From positions 234,839-298,838 of the forward strand of contig NZ_AUHU01000006.1 of NCBI RefSeq assembly GCF_000423345.1: a stretch of 64,000 nucleotides of DNA, read 5' to 3'. A program made the translations under genes and the position numbers. A model generated the notes under the pieces. The model searched no databases and was not told where the DNA came from. It saw only the letters and a list, made by a program, of their open reading frames with translations. This document shows positions 48,114 to 57,653 of this stretch, one piece after another. Source of the DNA: Marinimicrobium agarilyticum DSM 16975. GTDB taxonomy: Bacteria > Pseudomonadota > Gammaproteobacteria > Pseudomonadales > Cellvibrionaceae. Positions within the stretch are counted from its first letter, which is position 1. The number at the start of each line of letters is the position of its first letter.

Positions 48114-49253
48114 ATGACCCTGCTGCTGATTTACATCGCCCTCGCTCTCGGGATTTCCTTCCTGTGCTCCGTTGCCGAAGCGGTGTTACTGAGCGTCACC
48201 TCCGCCTATACCAGCGTTCTGAATCAGGCGGGCAAGCGCTCCGGCCGGCTGCTGAGCGCACTCAAACAGAATATCGATCGCCCGCTGGCGGCGATTCTGA
48301 CGCTCAACACCATCGCCCACACCGCCGGGGCCGCGGGCGCGGGAGCCCAGGCCACCCATGTATTCGGCAATGCCTATCTGGGGGTCTTTTCCGCCGTGCT
48401 GACGCTGCTGATTCTGGTGTTCTCCGAGATTATTCCCAAGACCCTGGGGGCCTTTTATTGGCGCGCTCTGGCGCCCGCCACGGCCTACGGGCTGCACTAC
48501 CTGATCTATCTGCTCTACCCCTTCATCATCATGTCCGAGCAGATTACCCGGCTGATCACCCGGGGGGATGCCCAGGCTTCAGGGTTCGACCGACATGAAC
48601 TGACGGTCATGGCCGACCTCAGCTCCCAGGAGGGTCATCTGGACGAGCGGGAAACAGGCATCATGAAAAACCTGCTAATGCTCAGACAGACCCCGATCAA
48701 GGATGCCATGACCCCTCGTACCGTTCTGTTTTCCGCCGCCGGAGAGCAAAGCGTCACCGAATTCTTCGACGGCCATCGCACCATTCCCTTCTCGCGTATT
48801 CCCGTCTACCGGAATGATCCCGATGACATTACCGGGGTGGTACTGCTGAACGAATTGCTGCTGGCACGTGCCCGGGACGAAGGAGATCAGCCGCTCAAGC
48901 AGTACCGCCGCGAGATTCCGGCGCTGCTCGACAGTATGCCGCTGACCCAGGCGCTGGAGGAGTTTCTTCGGGAGCAGACTCACATGATCCTGGTGGTCAC
49001 CGAATACGGCTCGGTGGTGGGCGTTATCACCCTGGAGGATGTACTGGAGACCTTGCTCGGCCTGGAAATCGTGGATGAAAAAGACAAGACCCGAAACATG
49101 CAGGAACTGGCCCGGCGACGCTGGCGCCGGCAGGCCCGGAAAATGGGCATCAATCCGGAAGCCTCAACCGATGAGGGCGAGGAAGAACCCCCCGAGGAGC
49201 CCGAGCCGGGAGCAGAAAAGCCCGAGCGGCGAGACAATCACCCATCCAGATAA
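48114..49253 (+). CDS. CNNM/CBS-domain membrane protein (hemolysin-like)
   Basis: A 379-residue inner-membrane protein. The N-terminal CNNM (DUF21) domain has about four helices (LLIYIALALGISFLCSVAEAV, with 20 residues visible as the first helix; SEIIPKTLGAFYW is the characteristic motif). Two CBS domains follow (IKDAMTPRTVLFS to VLLNELL, and VVTEYGSVVGVITLEDVLETLLG). These proteins are linked to magnesium or cobalt export. The C-terminus is a charged Glu/Pro tail rather than a CorC transporter-associated domain. Confidence 0.9.
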   Translation: MTLLLIYIALALGISFLCSVAEAVLLSVTSAYTSVLNQAGKRSGRLLSALKQNIDRPLAAILTLNTIAHTAGAAGAGAQATHVFGNAYLGVFSAVLTLLILVFSEIIPKTLGAFYWRALAPATAYGLHYLIYLLYPFIIMSEQITRLITRGDAQASGFDRHELTVMADLSSQEGHLDERETGIMKNLLMLRQTPIKDAMTPRTVLFSAAGEQSVTEFFDGHRTIPFSRIPVYRNDPDDITGVVLLNELLLARARDEGDQPLKQYRREIPALLDSMPLTQALEEFLREQTHMILVVTEYGSVVGVITLEDVLETLLGLEIVDEKDKTRNMQELARRRWRRQARKMGINPEASTDEGEEEPPEEPEPGAEKPERRDNHPSR

Positions 49254-49324
49254 ACGTCCTTGGGGTCAAACGTATAGCGGGCCCGGTAGCGCTCGTGCTC
49301 CCGCCTCACCTCTCGGATGGCCCG

Positions 49325-50272
49325 CTAGAGCCGGTTAACATCAAAGGCAAGCACCTCGGCGATCGAGCTGGCACCGGTCAGGCACATCAACAACCGGTCC
49401 ATGCCCAACGCCACACCGGCGCTGTCCGGCAAGCCAGCGTCGATGGCGGCCAATAATTTTTCATCCACCGGATACTGTGGCAGCCCCAATTTTCGGCGTT
49501 TATCCTGATCCGCCTCGAACCGGCGACGCTGCTCCGAAGCATCGGTCAATTCCCAGTAGCCATTCGCCAGTTCCATGCTGCCAATAAAGGCCTCGAACCG
49601 ACGCGCGACCGTTTGCCCCTCGGCGTCGGTAGCCAGTCGGGCCAGAGCCGCCTGACTCTCTGGGTAGTCGTAGACAAAGGTCAGCCCGGGGCCGAGCGTT
49701 GCTTCCAGTTCGTGGGTAACCAGCAAGTCCAGCCAAAAGTCCCTGTCTTCCTCCCCGGCCTCAATATTGATGCGCTCCCGTGCAAGCGCCGCCAGTTGCC
49801 CGGCGGTGGCCCGGTGCGGGTCAAGGCCGAGGTGGCGCTCAAACCACTCCCGGTAGCTGAGGTAGGTGACCGTCAAACCCGGCAATACCCTGAGCACCAG
49901 CGCCTCGACCTCCCGCATCAACTGGTGATCATTCCAGCCGGGGCGATACCACTCCAGCAGCGTAAACTCCGGATTGTGCTTGCGGCCGCGCTCGCCGTTG
50001 CGAAAGACTTTGCCCAGCGAATAGATGGCGCCCGCACCGGCGGCCAGCAACCGCTTCATGGCGAACTCGGGGGAGGTCTGCAGGTAATAGGAGCGGCCGG
50101 CACACTGCGCCGTCACGGAATCGATAAACGGATCGGTGACCGTGGCGGCCCCCATCACCGGCGCCTCAATCTCCATCACCTCACGTTCAGTGAAAAACGC
50201 GCGGACCTGGCGATACAACCGGGCACGCTGGCGCAGCTGTTCGATAGAGGCGGAAGGTTGCCAGTCATTCAT
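49325..50272 (-). CDS. epmA: EF-P--(R)-beta-lysine ligase
   Basis: A 315-residue lysyl-tRNA synthetase-like ligase that attaches (R)-beta-lysine to elongation factor P. Class II synthetase motifs are present: FFTEREVMEIEAPVM, the motif 2 segment FRNGERGRKHNPEFTLLEWY and motif 3 GVALGMDRLLMCLTG. There is no anticodon-binding domain, as expected for EpmA. The ATG at 50272 is chosen because the protein begins there in homologs; the frame extends 44 codons upstream into the efp tail. The gene follows efp on the same strand. Confidence 0.95.
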   Translation of the reverse strand: MNDWQPSASIEQLRQRARLYRQVRAFFTEREVMEIEAPVMGAATVTDPFIDSVTAQCAGRSYYLQTSPEFAMKRLLAAGAGAIYSLGKVFRNGERGRKHNPEFTLLEWYRPGWNDHQLMREVEALVLRVLPGLTVTYLSYREWFERHLGLDPHRATAGQLAALARERINIEAGEEDRDFWLDLLVTHELEATLGPGLTFVYDYPESQAALARLATDAEGQTVARRFEAFIGSMELANGYWELTDASEQRRRFEADQDKRRKLGLPQYPVDEKLLAAIDAGLPDSAGVALGMDRLLMCLTGASSIAEVLAFDVNRL

Positions 50273-50308
50273 TGGGATGGTTGATTGTCGGAGATAAAGG
50301 AGGGGGAT

Positions 50309-50334
50309 ACCCGCCCGGCCTTGGCCGGGCGGGT
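50309..50334 (-). terminator. Strong hairpin between efp and epmA
   Basis: A perfect 12-bp stem (ACCCGCCCGGCC with GGCCGGGCGGGT) with a 2-base centre lies just after the efp stop. On the minus strand the following bases are ATCCCCC, so the U tract is poor; it may attenuate rather than end transcription before epmA. Confidence 0.55.
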
Positions 50335-50342
50335 AAAAGGGA

Positions 50343-50915
50343 TCAGTCTTTGGACGCGCGGCCCAGGTACTCCCCGGTACGGGTATCGACGCGGACCACA
50401 TCACCCTGGTTCATAAACAGCGGCACCTTGACCACAGCGCCGGTGCTCAGGGTCGCCGGCTTGGTGCCACCCTGGGCGGTGTCGCCCTTGAGGCCCGGAT
50501 CGGTCTCAACCACTTCCAGCTCCACATGGTTGGGCGGGGTCACCGCCAGAGGCGCGCCGTTGAACAGCGTGATAACACATTTGTCCTGCTCTTTAAGCCA
50601 CTTGGCGGCATCGCCCACTGCGGCTTTATCCGCCTGGTGCTGTTCAAACGTAGTGGGCTCCATGAAGTGCCAGAACTCACCATCGGAGTAAAGAAAGTCC
50701 ATGTCCAGGTCGGCCACATCGGCGCCGTCCAGGTTTTCACTGCCGCGGAAGGTACGCTCCCACACACGGCCGGTTTTCAGGTTGCGCAACTTGACCCGGT
50801 TAAAGGCCTGACCCTTGCCTGGCTTGACCAGTTCGTTTTCCACGATGTTACAGGGGTCACCGTCGAGCATGACTTTCAGACCGACACGGAAATCGTTGAT
50901 AGAATAGGTGGCCAT
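50343..50915 (-). CDS. efp: Translation elongation factor P
   Basis: A 190-residue factor that relieves ribosome stalling at polyproline stretches. The start [19 protein letters not shown] and the loop VKPGKGQAF with Lys34, the residue modified by beta-lysylation, match EF-P of the EpmA type. The three beta-barrel domains end with [14 protein letters not shown]. The ATG at 50915 is 39 bases from the divergent epmB start, so the two share a promoter region. Confidence 0.97.
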   Translation of the reverse strand: MATYSINDFRVGLKVMLDGDPCNIVENELVKPGKGQAFNRVKLRNLKTGRVWERTFRGSENLDGADVADLDMDFLYSDGEFWHFMEPTTFEQHQADKAAVGDAAKWLKEQDKCVITLFNGAPLAVTPPNHVELEVVETDPGLKGDTAQGGTKPATLSTGAVVKVPLFMNQGDVVRVDTRTGEYLGRASKD

Positions 50916-50954
50916 TACGCCCTCTCGTTGACTCTGGAATGTTAAAAGGCGCCC

Positions 50955-51989
50955 ATGATACATCGAACCGCCACCACTTGGCAGGCCCCCCGTTGGCAAA
51001 GCGAACTGGCGGACATCATCCGCTCCCCGCGGGAGCTGTACGAATTGCTCGAGCTCGACCCGGCCTCACTGCCGGTAGCCCTGCGGGCCAGCAATGACTT
51101 CGCGCTGCGGGTGCCCCGTGCCTACGCCGCCCGTATTCGCAAGGGTGACCCGGACGACCCGCTGTTGCGCCAGGTGCTTCCGGTGGGCGACGAACTGGAG
51201 ACGGCCCCCGGCTACAGTCAGGACCCGCTGGGCGAAGCCGAAGCCAACCCACACCCGGGGCTGATTCACAAATACCACGGCCGGGTGCTGCTGATTGTTT
51301 CCGGCGGCTGCGCGATCAACTGCCGGTACTGCTTCCGCCGTCACTTCCCCTACGCCGACAACAACCCCGGCCGGGCTCGCTGGCAGGCGGCACTGGACTA
51401 CATTGCCGCTGACCCCAGCATCACCGAAGTGATTTACAGCGGTGGAGACCCCTTGAACGCCCCCGACCGGCAGCTCAAATGGCTGACCGAGCGGGTCAGC
51501 GCCATTGATCACGTGCGCCGCCTGCGCGTCCATACCCGCCTGCCGGTGGTGCTGCCCAACCGAATCGACGAGGACTGCCTCGACTGGCTGACCCATCACC
51601 GCCTGGCGACCACCGTGGTCATTCACAGCAACCACGCCCGCGAGCTGGACGGCGAGGTGGGAGCGGCCCTGGCGCAACTGCGCGCCGCTGGCGTGACCCT
51701 GCTCAACCAGGCGGTGCTGTTGCGCGGAGTCAACGATACGGCCCCGGCATTGAGCGAGCTGAGCGAGCGTTTGTTTGAGCTGGGCGTTCTACCCTATTAC
51801 CTTCACTTACTGGACCCGGTCGCCGGCGCCCATCACTTCGATGTACCCGAGACCGAGGCTCTGGCGCTGCATCGTCACCTGCGCGAAACTCTTCCGGGCT
51901 ATATGGTGCCCAAGCTGGTAAGGGAGATCGCGGGCGAGCCCAGTAAAACCCCGGTCACCGAAGCGGGCACCCGGCACAATCTGCTATAG
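50955..51989 (+). CDS. epmB: L-lysine 2,3-aminomutase for EF-P modification
   Basis: A 344-residue radical SAM enzyme that converts L-lysine to (R)-beta-lysine for EF-P. The cluster motif C-x3-C-x2-C is in [17 protein letters not shown], and [11 protein letters not shown] and [12 protein letters not shown] follow as in lysine aminomutases. Divergent from efp, and with epmA this gives the first two enzymes of the pathway; the hydroxylase EpmC is not in the window. A 17-bp tandem duplication covers its stop codon. Confidence 0.95.
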   Translation: MIHRTATTWQAPRWQSELADIIRSPRELYELLELDPASLPVALRASNDFALRVPRAYAARIRKGDPDDPLLRQVLPVGDELETAPGYSQDPLGEAEANPHPGLIHKYHGRVLLIVSGGCAINCRYCFRRHFPYADNNPGRARWQAALDYIAADPSITEVIYSGGDPLNAPDRQLKWLTERVSAIDHVRRLRVHTRLPVVLPNRIDEDCLDWLTHHRLATTVVIHSNHARELDGEVGAALAQLRAAGVTLLNQAVLLRGVNDTAPALSELSERLFELGVLPYYLHLLDPVAGAHHFDVPETEALALHRHLRETLPGYMVPKLVREIAGEPSKTPVTEAGTRHNLL

Positions 51990-52018
51990 TCAGAGCACAT
52001 TTATAGTCAGAGCACATT
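51985..52018. repeat. 17-bp tandem duplication at the epmB stop
   Basis: TATAGTCAGAGCACATT occurs twice in direct succession, at 51985-52001 and 52002-52018. The first copy contains the epmB stop codon (TAG at 51987-51989). It looks like a recent slippage duplication. Confidence 0.9.
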
Positions 52019-52119
52019 GATTCACGCTCAGGGATTGACCGATACCGATTGACCGAAGCCCCCATCCAACCACGGATGCCGGTCAGCGCCGGGCTCCATC
52101 ACCGACGACAGGATACTGA

Positions 52120-53928
52120 ATGACCGCTGACATGCCGCCGAACGAGCTGCTGAGCCGATTTAAAGTCCCACCGCAGGACCTGGAGGCGCTTTCCTTCTGC
52201 GCCGCGAAGCCGGCCAAGGTCGCCGAGTGGGCCCAGGCTCTTCCCATGACCCGCATCAGCTACGTCAGCAGTTTGCTCTACAAAGCGTTGCCGGAAATCG
52301 CCCGACTGAAAGTGACGCCTCAGACGCGTATGGAAATGCTCGAAGCCCTGCGCCCCGCCGTCCAACAGGCCCTTCAAGGGCTGGCGCCCCTGTTTCTCAA
52401 TCAACCCCTGATTCTGCCGGAAACCGCCCGCAAAACCGCCACCGTCGCCCAGGCGCTGCAGAAACACATGACCAACGGCTATCTGGTCACTGTGCAGGGC
52501 CTGGGCCATGCCACGAAAGGCAACGCCGAAACCCTGGCGACGCTGCGAGCCCAGGCGCTGCAGCGGGCGATCTCGGGAATGGGGTTGCTCCTGCTGCGCA
52601 GCTACCAGTTGTACACGCCGGTGCCCAGCCGCCTCTGGCTGGAACTTCACACTCTGTACCAATTGGCGGAGCACTGGCAGGTCACCACTCAGGCCGTCAC
52701 GGAAAATCTGCCCCAACACCAACACCTCAACACCGTGGAGCGGAGCTACCAGCGGCTACTGTTGCTCTCCTGCGCACGCCCCAACCAGTTGCGCCAGAAT
52801 GAAGTAGGGCTGACTTATGATGCCCTCGAACAACTGGCCCCCCTGGCCCATATGGTGGCCTATGACCCCGGGCAGGAGGACAACCTGTTCGCCGTCGTAC
52901 TCGACAGCGATACCCCGCCACTGTACAAGTCCCGTCTGCCCAGCACACCCGGCGGGGCCATTCGCGAGCTGGACACCGGACCCGTAGTGACGGCCCTGCA
53001 AGAAGCACGCGAGGCCCTCGGCGATCGCTCCGCTGGCGCCCGTGATGGTTACGGATTGAGCACCGCGCTCAACGATCACCTGCGTCAATCCTGGCACCTC
53101 CTGGCCCAACGTAGCTTTGAGCGACGCCCCGGCAAGGGTCGGATGGACATCACCATCGGCCTGTCCAACCTGCACTTTCATCTCTGCGGTGGCCAGCCGT
53201 TCAAGCTGTTCATGAACCAGGCGGCCCATGTTCACCAGGAAGACAGCGGCCCTTTTTCCGGAAGCCTGCCGACTCCCCCCACCCTGGAAGACGACCCCTG
53301 GGGCGATGCCTTTGATGCCGGCGGCGGTCGACTGGCGGGGCACAATGTCGCCACGTTCAACATTGAACACAACATCCGCCAACGACAACAAACGGACTAC
53401 CGCGGTGAACACCCGACCTTTCAGGTTCCCATTGTGGATATTAGTCTGGGCGGTTTTTGCCTGGAGTGGCGCGAACAGGTGCCGCCCCAGCTCAAAGCCG
53501 GGGAGTTGCTGGGGCTGAAAGAAGAGGGCCGCCACAAGTGGACCGTCGGCGTGGTGCGCTGGGTCCAACAGTCCCGCGAGGCCACGCTGCTGGGCATTCA
53601 GACCCTGGCGCCCCAGGCGACCCCGCTCGGCGCGGCGGTGGTGTATAAAACCGGCGGCTATTCGGAATTTCTGCGCGCGCTGGAAGTGCCGGCGCTACGG
53701 GCCATCAACCAGCCCGCGACACTGATCACCAACTCCGTCACCTTTCACGAGTACAGCAAGGTCCGCCTCTATCGACGCCACAGCGGCCAGCGGGAAGACA
53801 GCCATAAAAACCAGACCAACGTGCAACTGACCCGACGCCGCTTTTCCACCGGTGCGGTCAGTCAGTTCGAGTATCGGGAGCTGGCCCCAGGTGCGGCCGG
53901 GAAAGACAAGCATAGCGAAGACCTCTAA
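52120..53928 (+). CDS. Large hypothetical protein with PilZ-like C-terminal domain
   Basis: A 602-residue soluble protein. The N-terminal 350 residues are helical with no domain I recognise. At about residues 420-480 there is a PilZ-like region: an Arg-rich stretch (IRQRQQTDYRGEH) followed by PIVDISLGGFCLEW, which resembles the RxxxR and D/NxSxxG c-di-GMP-binding motifs. It lies directly upstream of fimX, separated by 206 bases, so a link to c-di-GMP or pilus control is inferred. The ATG at 52120 is used. Confidence 0.7.
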   Translation: MTADMPPNELLSRFKVPPQDLEALSFCAAKPAKVAEWAQALPMTRISYVSSLLYKALPEIARLKVTPQTRMEMLEALRPAVQQALQGLAPLFLNQPLILPETARKTATVAQALQKHMTNGYLVTVQGLGHATKGNAETLATLRAQALQRAISGMGLLLLRSYQLYTPVPSRLWLELHTLYQLAEHWQVTTQAVTENLPQHQHLNTVERSYQRLLLLSCARPNQLRQNEVGLTYDALEQLAPLAHMVAYDPGQEDNLFAVVLDSDTPPLYKSRLPSTPGGAIRELDTGPVVTALQEAREALGDRSAGARDGYGLSTALNDHLRQSWHLLAQRSFERRPGKGRMDITIGLSNLHFHLCGGQPFKLFMNQAAHVHQEDSGPFSGSLPTPPTLEDDPWGDAFDAGGGRLAGHNVATFNIEHNIRQRQQTDYRGEHPTFQVPIVDISLGGFCLEWREQVPPQLKAGELLGLKEEGRHKWTVGVVRWVQQSREATLLGIQTLAPQATPLGAAVVYKTGGYSEFLRALEVPALRAINQPATLITNSVTFHEYSKVRLYRRHSGQREDSHKNQTNVQLTRRRFSTGAVSQFEYRELAPGAAGKDKHSEDL

Positions 53929-54134
53929 GCCTCAAAGCACTGATTGACTGGGCCAAATCACAATTTTGGCAGGAATTTGCGGGTTGTTGTCGCCAAAATC
54001 TACATTGCTGTTGAGGGGAATCCCCAATCAGTTAATATAGCCCGACAATGACGACATTCGGCGCAGGCAACCTCTGAGCGACGCGCGGGAGAATTTACCG
54101 GCTGAACGGCCTCAAAAGAGTGCAGTAATCTTTT

Positions 54135-56231
54135 ATGGATCCAAACGAGACAATCCGCCTCCTGATTCTCAATGACTCCCGCTCAGAGGCCGAGCGCCTG
54201 ATCAGCATGCTGCACAACGCCGGACGCCCCAGCCGCGCCCAACACGTCGACAGTGAAGAGCGTCTGGACAAGCTCCTTCAGGAGCAGGCCTGGGACCTGC
54301 TGATCGGCCACGACCAGACCACCAACGTCACCCCCCAGAACGCCATCCGCCAGATCAAACGCCTCAACCGGGATGTCTCGGTCATCCTCCTGACGGACGA
54401 CGATACCGGCGCTGCGATCGTGGACGGCATGAAAATGGGGGCCGTGGACGTCGTCAAGCTGGACGACGATCAGCACCTGCTGTTGGTGATTGAGCGGGAA
54501 ATGGACAACAAGGAGCAGCGCCATCAACGCCGCGTGGCCGACCGCCGCTTTCGCGAGGCCGAACGGCGCAGCCAGGCGCTGCTGGACAGCTCCCGCGATG
54601 CCATTGCGTATGTGCAGGACGGCCTGTACCTGTACGCGAACGAGTCCTTTGCCGAGCTGTTCGGCTACGATGATCGGGATGAGATCGACTGTCTGCCCAT
54701 CATGGACATGGTGGCGGACAAGGATCAGAAGCACCTCAAACAGTTTCTCAAGAATTTCACGCTCAAAGGCGATGAGGCGGAAACCACCAAGGTCGAATTC
54801 CAGGGCGTCAAACACAACAGTGAGACCACCAACATCAGCCTGGAAGTCTCCCGCGCCACCTACGATGAAGAGCCCTGCATCCAGTTTCTGGCCCGCGCCG
54901 GGGTGGCCGAAACCAGCGAAGAGCTGGAAGCCCAGATCGCTCAGATCAAATGGCAGGATCTGGCCACCGGCCTGTATAACCGCCAGTACCTGGTCGATCG
55001 GCTGGAGAAGCTGATCGCCTCCGAAAGCAATAGCGACACCCAGGAAGCCGCGCTGATCTACATCGACATCGACAACTTTGCCGACCAGGTGCAGTCCGCC
55101 TTCGGCGTCGCCGGCTCGGATATGGCACTGAGTGATCTGGCCGCGCTACTGAGAGAGCACGCCCAGGAAACGGACCTGCTGGCCCGCTTCGGCGATAGCG
55201 CCTTTACCCTGCTGGCCCCCAAGACCAAGCCCGATACCGCCGTGCTGCGTGCGGAGAAAATCTGCAAGGCCATTGAGGACCACATTGTCGAAGTCGACGG
55301 CAAGACCATACAGTTGACGGCAAGCATCGGCGTGTCGCTGATCAACGAGACCAGCTCCAGCGGTGAGTCCGTGATTGAGCAGGCCGTCAGCGCCATGGAA
55401 AAAGTCCGCTCCGAGAAACAGGGCAACGGCGCCCGTTTGTATGAGCCGGAAATGTCCGCCGATGAACGCAAAGAGCGAGATATCATGGCCGAGGTTCAGC
55501 ACGCGCTGGACAACGACCGCTTCCGCCTGCTGTTCCAACCGATTATTAACCTGCGCGGCTCCGACGATGAATATTACGAGGTGCTGCTACGGCTTCTGAA
55601 CCATGAGGACAAAGAAGTCTCCCCGAAGGAGTTCCTCGACGCGGCGGCGAAGATGAACGTCAGCCACAAGATCGACCGCTGGGTGATTCTCGAGTCCATC
55701 AAGATGCTCTCCAAGCATCGGGCCAAGGGCAACAAGACCAAACTGATCGTCAACCTGAGCCGCCAGTCGCTCTGTGATGCCAGCCTGCCGCCCTGGTTGG
55801 GCGTGGCCTTCAAAGCCGCCAAGCTGCCCACCGATGCCATTGTGTTTCAGGCGAACGAGGTGGACATCACCAACCACCTCAAGGCGGCCAAGGCCTTTGC
55901 CCAGAGCATGGAAAAACTCAAAAGCTGCCTGAGCATCAGCGGCTTCGGCTGTTCACTGAACCCGTTCAACGTGTTCAAGCACGTACCGCTGGGCTTCGTC
56001 AAAATAGACGGTTCGTTTACTCAGGATATTCAGAACAACAACGAAAAGCCGGACGCCCTGGTGGAAATGATCAAGCAGCTGCACGAGGAAAACGTGACCA
56101 CGGTGGTCCCGTTTGTGGAAAACGCCAGCGTGCTGGCGACACTCTGGCAGGCCGGGGTGCACTATATTCAGGGCTACTACCTGCAGGAGCCGAGCGAGTC
56201 GATGGACTACGACTTCAATATGGAGACCTAG
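54135..56231 (+). CDS. fimX: FimX-like degenerate GGDEF-EAL c-di-GMP receptor
   Basis: A 698-residue protein with the domain order REC-like (1-130), PAS (about 140-260), GGDEF (about 270-435) and EAL (about 450-690). It resembles Pseudomonas aeruginosa FimX, which binds c-di-GMP and controls type IV pilus assembly. Both catalytic motifs are degenerate as in FimX: GDSAF replaces GGDEF (LARFGDSAFTLL) and EVL replaces EAL (YYEVLLRLLN). The C-terminal ATLWQAGVHYIQGYYLQEPS and final MDYDF also match. No pilus genes are in the window. Overlaps the serB end by 4 bases. Confidence 0.93.
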   Translation: MDPNETIRLLILNDSRSEAERLISMLHNAGRPSRAQHVDSEERLDKLLQEQAWDLLIGHDQTTNVTPQNAIRQIKRLNRDVSVILLTDDDTGAAIVDGMKMGAVDVVKLDDDQHLLLVIEREMDNKEQRHQRRVADRRFREAERRSQALLDSSRDAIAYVQDGLYLYANESFAELFGYDDRDEIDCLPIMDMVADKDQKHLKQFLKNFTLKGDEAETTKVEFQGVKHNSETTNISLEVSRATYDEEPCIQFLARAGVAETSEELEAQIAQIKWQDLATGLYNRQYLVDRLEKLIASESNSDTQEAALIYIDIDNFADQVQSAFGVAGSDMALSDLAALLREHAQETDLLARFGDSAFTLLAPKTKPDTAVLRAEKICKAIEDHIVEVDGKTIQLTASIGVSLINETSSSGESVIEQAVSAMEKVRSEKQGNGARLYEPEMSADERKERDIMAEVQHALDNDRFRLLFQPIINLRGSDDEYYEVLLRLLNHEDKEVSPKEFLDAAAKMNVSHKIDRWVILESIKMLSKHRAKGNKTKLIVNLSRQSLCDASLPPWLGVAFKAAKLPTDAIVFQANEVDITNHLKAAKAFAQSMEKLKSCLSISGFGCSLNPFNVFKHVPLGFVKIDGSFTQDIQNNNEKPDALVEMIKQLHEENVTTVVPFVENASVLATLWQAGVHYIQGYYLQEPSESMDYDFNMET

Positions 56232-57451
56232 CCCAGGTCTCCATGTTCGCGATCCCGGAAACCCAGCAGGTAGAGAATCGCATCCAGCCCGAGCGTGGAA
56301 ATCGCATGCTCGGCCGAAGCCTTCACCAGCGGCTTGGCCCGAAACGCGATGCCCAACCCGGCCGCATTCAACATGGGCAGGTCATTGGCACCATCCCCCA
56401 CCGCAATCACCTGCTCGGGCGTAATGCCTTCGCGCTCCGCCAGTTGCTTTAACAGTTCCGCCTTGCGGGCACCGTCCACCACTCGTCCCGATACCTGACC
56501 GGTCACCTGGCCATCGACAATCTCCAGTTGATTGGCGTAGACATAATCAATGCCGAGCCGACGCTGAAGGAAACGGCCGAAATATTCAAAACCGCCGGAG
56601 AGAATCGCGGTTTTGTAGCCCAGCTTTTTAAGGGTCGCGATCAGCTTTTCCGCGCCCTCGGTCAGACGAAGATTTTCGGCAATGCCTTCGAGCAACGACT
56701 CATCCAGCCCTTTGAGCAGACTCAACCGTTTCGCGAAACTCTGCTGAAAGTCCAGCTCGCCCCGCATCGCCGCCTCGGTGATGGCCACGACTTCGTCGCC
56801 CACACCCGCGGCTTTCGCCAGCTCATCGATGACTTCGGCCTCAATCAGGGTGGAATCCATATCAAAACACACCAACCGACGATTGCGCCGATAGGGCGTA
56901 TCCTTCTGAAAGGCGATGTCGATTTCCAGACGGGTGGACAGCTCCATCAAGTCGGCGCGCAAGGCCTGCGCATCCGCCGGAGCACCGCGCACGGAAAATT
57001 CCACGCAGGCACTGCTATGCCGATCGAGAGCCTCCAACGGCACCCGCCCGGATAGGCGATTGATATGATCGATATTGAGCCCGTGGCGCACAGTCACGGC
57101 AGTAACATCAGCAATCTGCTCCGCCGTCACCTGGCGCGAGAGCAAGGTCACGATGTGACGGGGCTTACCCTGCTGATCCACCCACTCCTGGTAGCGCTCA
57201 CGCTCAATGTGTTCAAACCGTACGCGAACCGATAACCGGTCCGCTACATCATTGATGGCCGCCCGAAGGTTATCCGGGGTAATACGCTCACGATCCAGCG
57301 CCACCAGCATGCCCAGAGCCAGGTCATCGTGAATCACGGCCTGGCCGATATCCAGGATGCTGGCACCGAAACGGGCCAACTCGGTGGCCAGGGAGGAAGT
57401 GACGCCGGGTTTGTCATCCCCAAATACGTTGATCAATACAATGTCTTTCAC
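56228..57451 (-). CDS. serB: Phosphoserine phosphatase
   Basis: Final step of serine synthesis. At 407 residues it has two N-terminal ACT-type regulatory domains (INVFGDDKPGVTSSLA; IVTLLSRQVTAEQIADV) and a HAD phosphatase domain with the catalytic CFDMDSTLIEAEVIDELA, the LSGGFEYF motif and VGDGANDLPML. The start is a GTG at 57451. Adjacent to fimX, as in pseudomonads, and divergent from the gene at 57654. Confidence 0.96.
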   Translation of the reverse strand: MKDIVLINVFGDDKPGVTSSLATELARFGASILDIGQAVIHDDLALGMLVALDRERITPDNLRAAINDVADRLSVRVRFEHIERERYQEWVDQQGKPRHIVTLLSRQVTAEQIADVTAVTVRHGLNIDHINRLSGRVPLEALDRHSSACVEFSVRGAPADAQALRADLMELSTRLEIDIAFQKDTPYRRNRRLVCFDMDSTLIEAEVIDELAKAAGVGDEVVAITEAAMRGELDFQQSFAKRLSLLKGLDESLLEGIAENLRLTEGAEKLIATLKKLGYKTAILSGGFEYFGRFLQRRLGIDYVYANQLEIVDGQVTGQVSGRVVDGARKAELLKQLAEREGITPEQVIAVGDGANDLPMLNAAGLGIAFRAKPLVKASAEHAISTLGLDAILYLLGFRDREHGDLG

Positions 57452-57653
57452 ACGGACTCACTTGATTGGCACAGAAGGTTGGCAGGCGCGGCGATTATAC
57501 CGTTTACCGGGGGCCGGTTGCCACGCAATGCCTCTCTCGGGAGACACAAATCATACGGCGACGGTCGCGACGCTGGCATCGGGTAGAGTATGCCCCGTAG
57601 AATAGAGGACTTTTGATTGACGTACCGGACCCAATCCGCCTCCAGGGATACGC

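Noticed and set aside
53967..53980. Sigma-54-like promoter (TGGCAGGAATTTGC) upstream of fimX
   Set aside because: The GG and GC elements are one base too close for the strict sigma-54 spacing.
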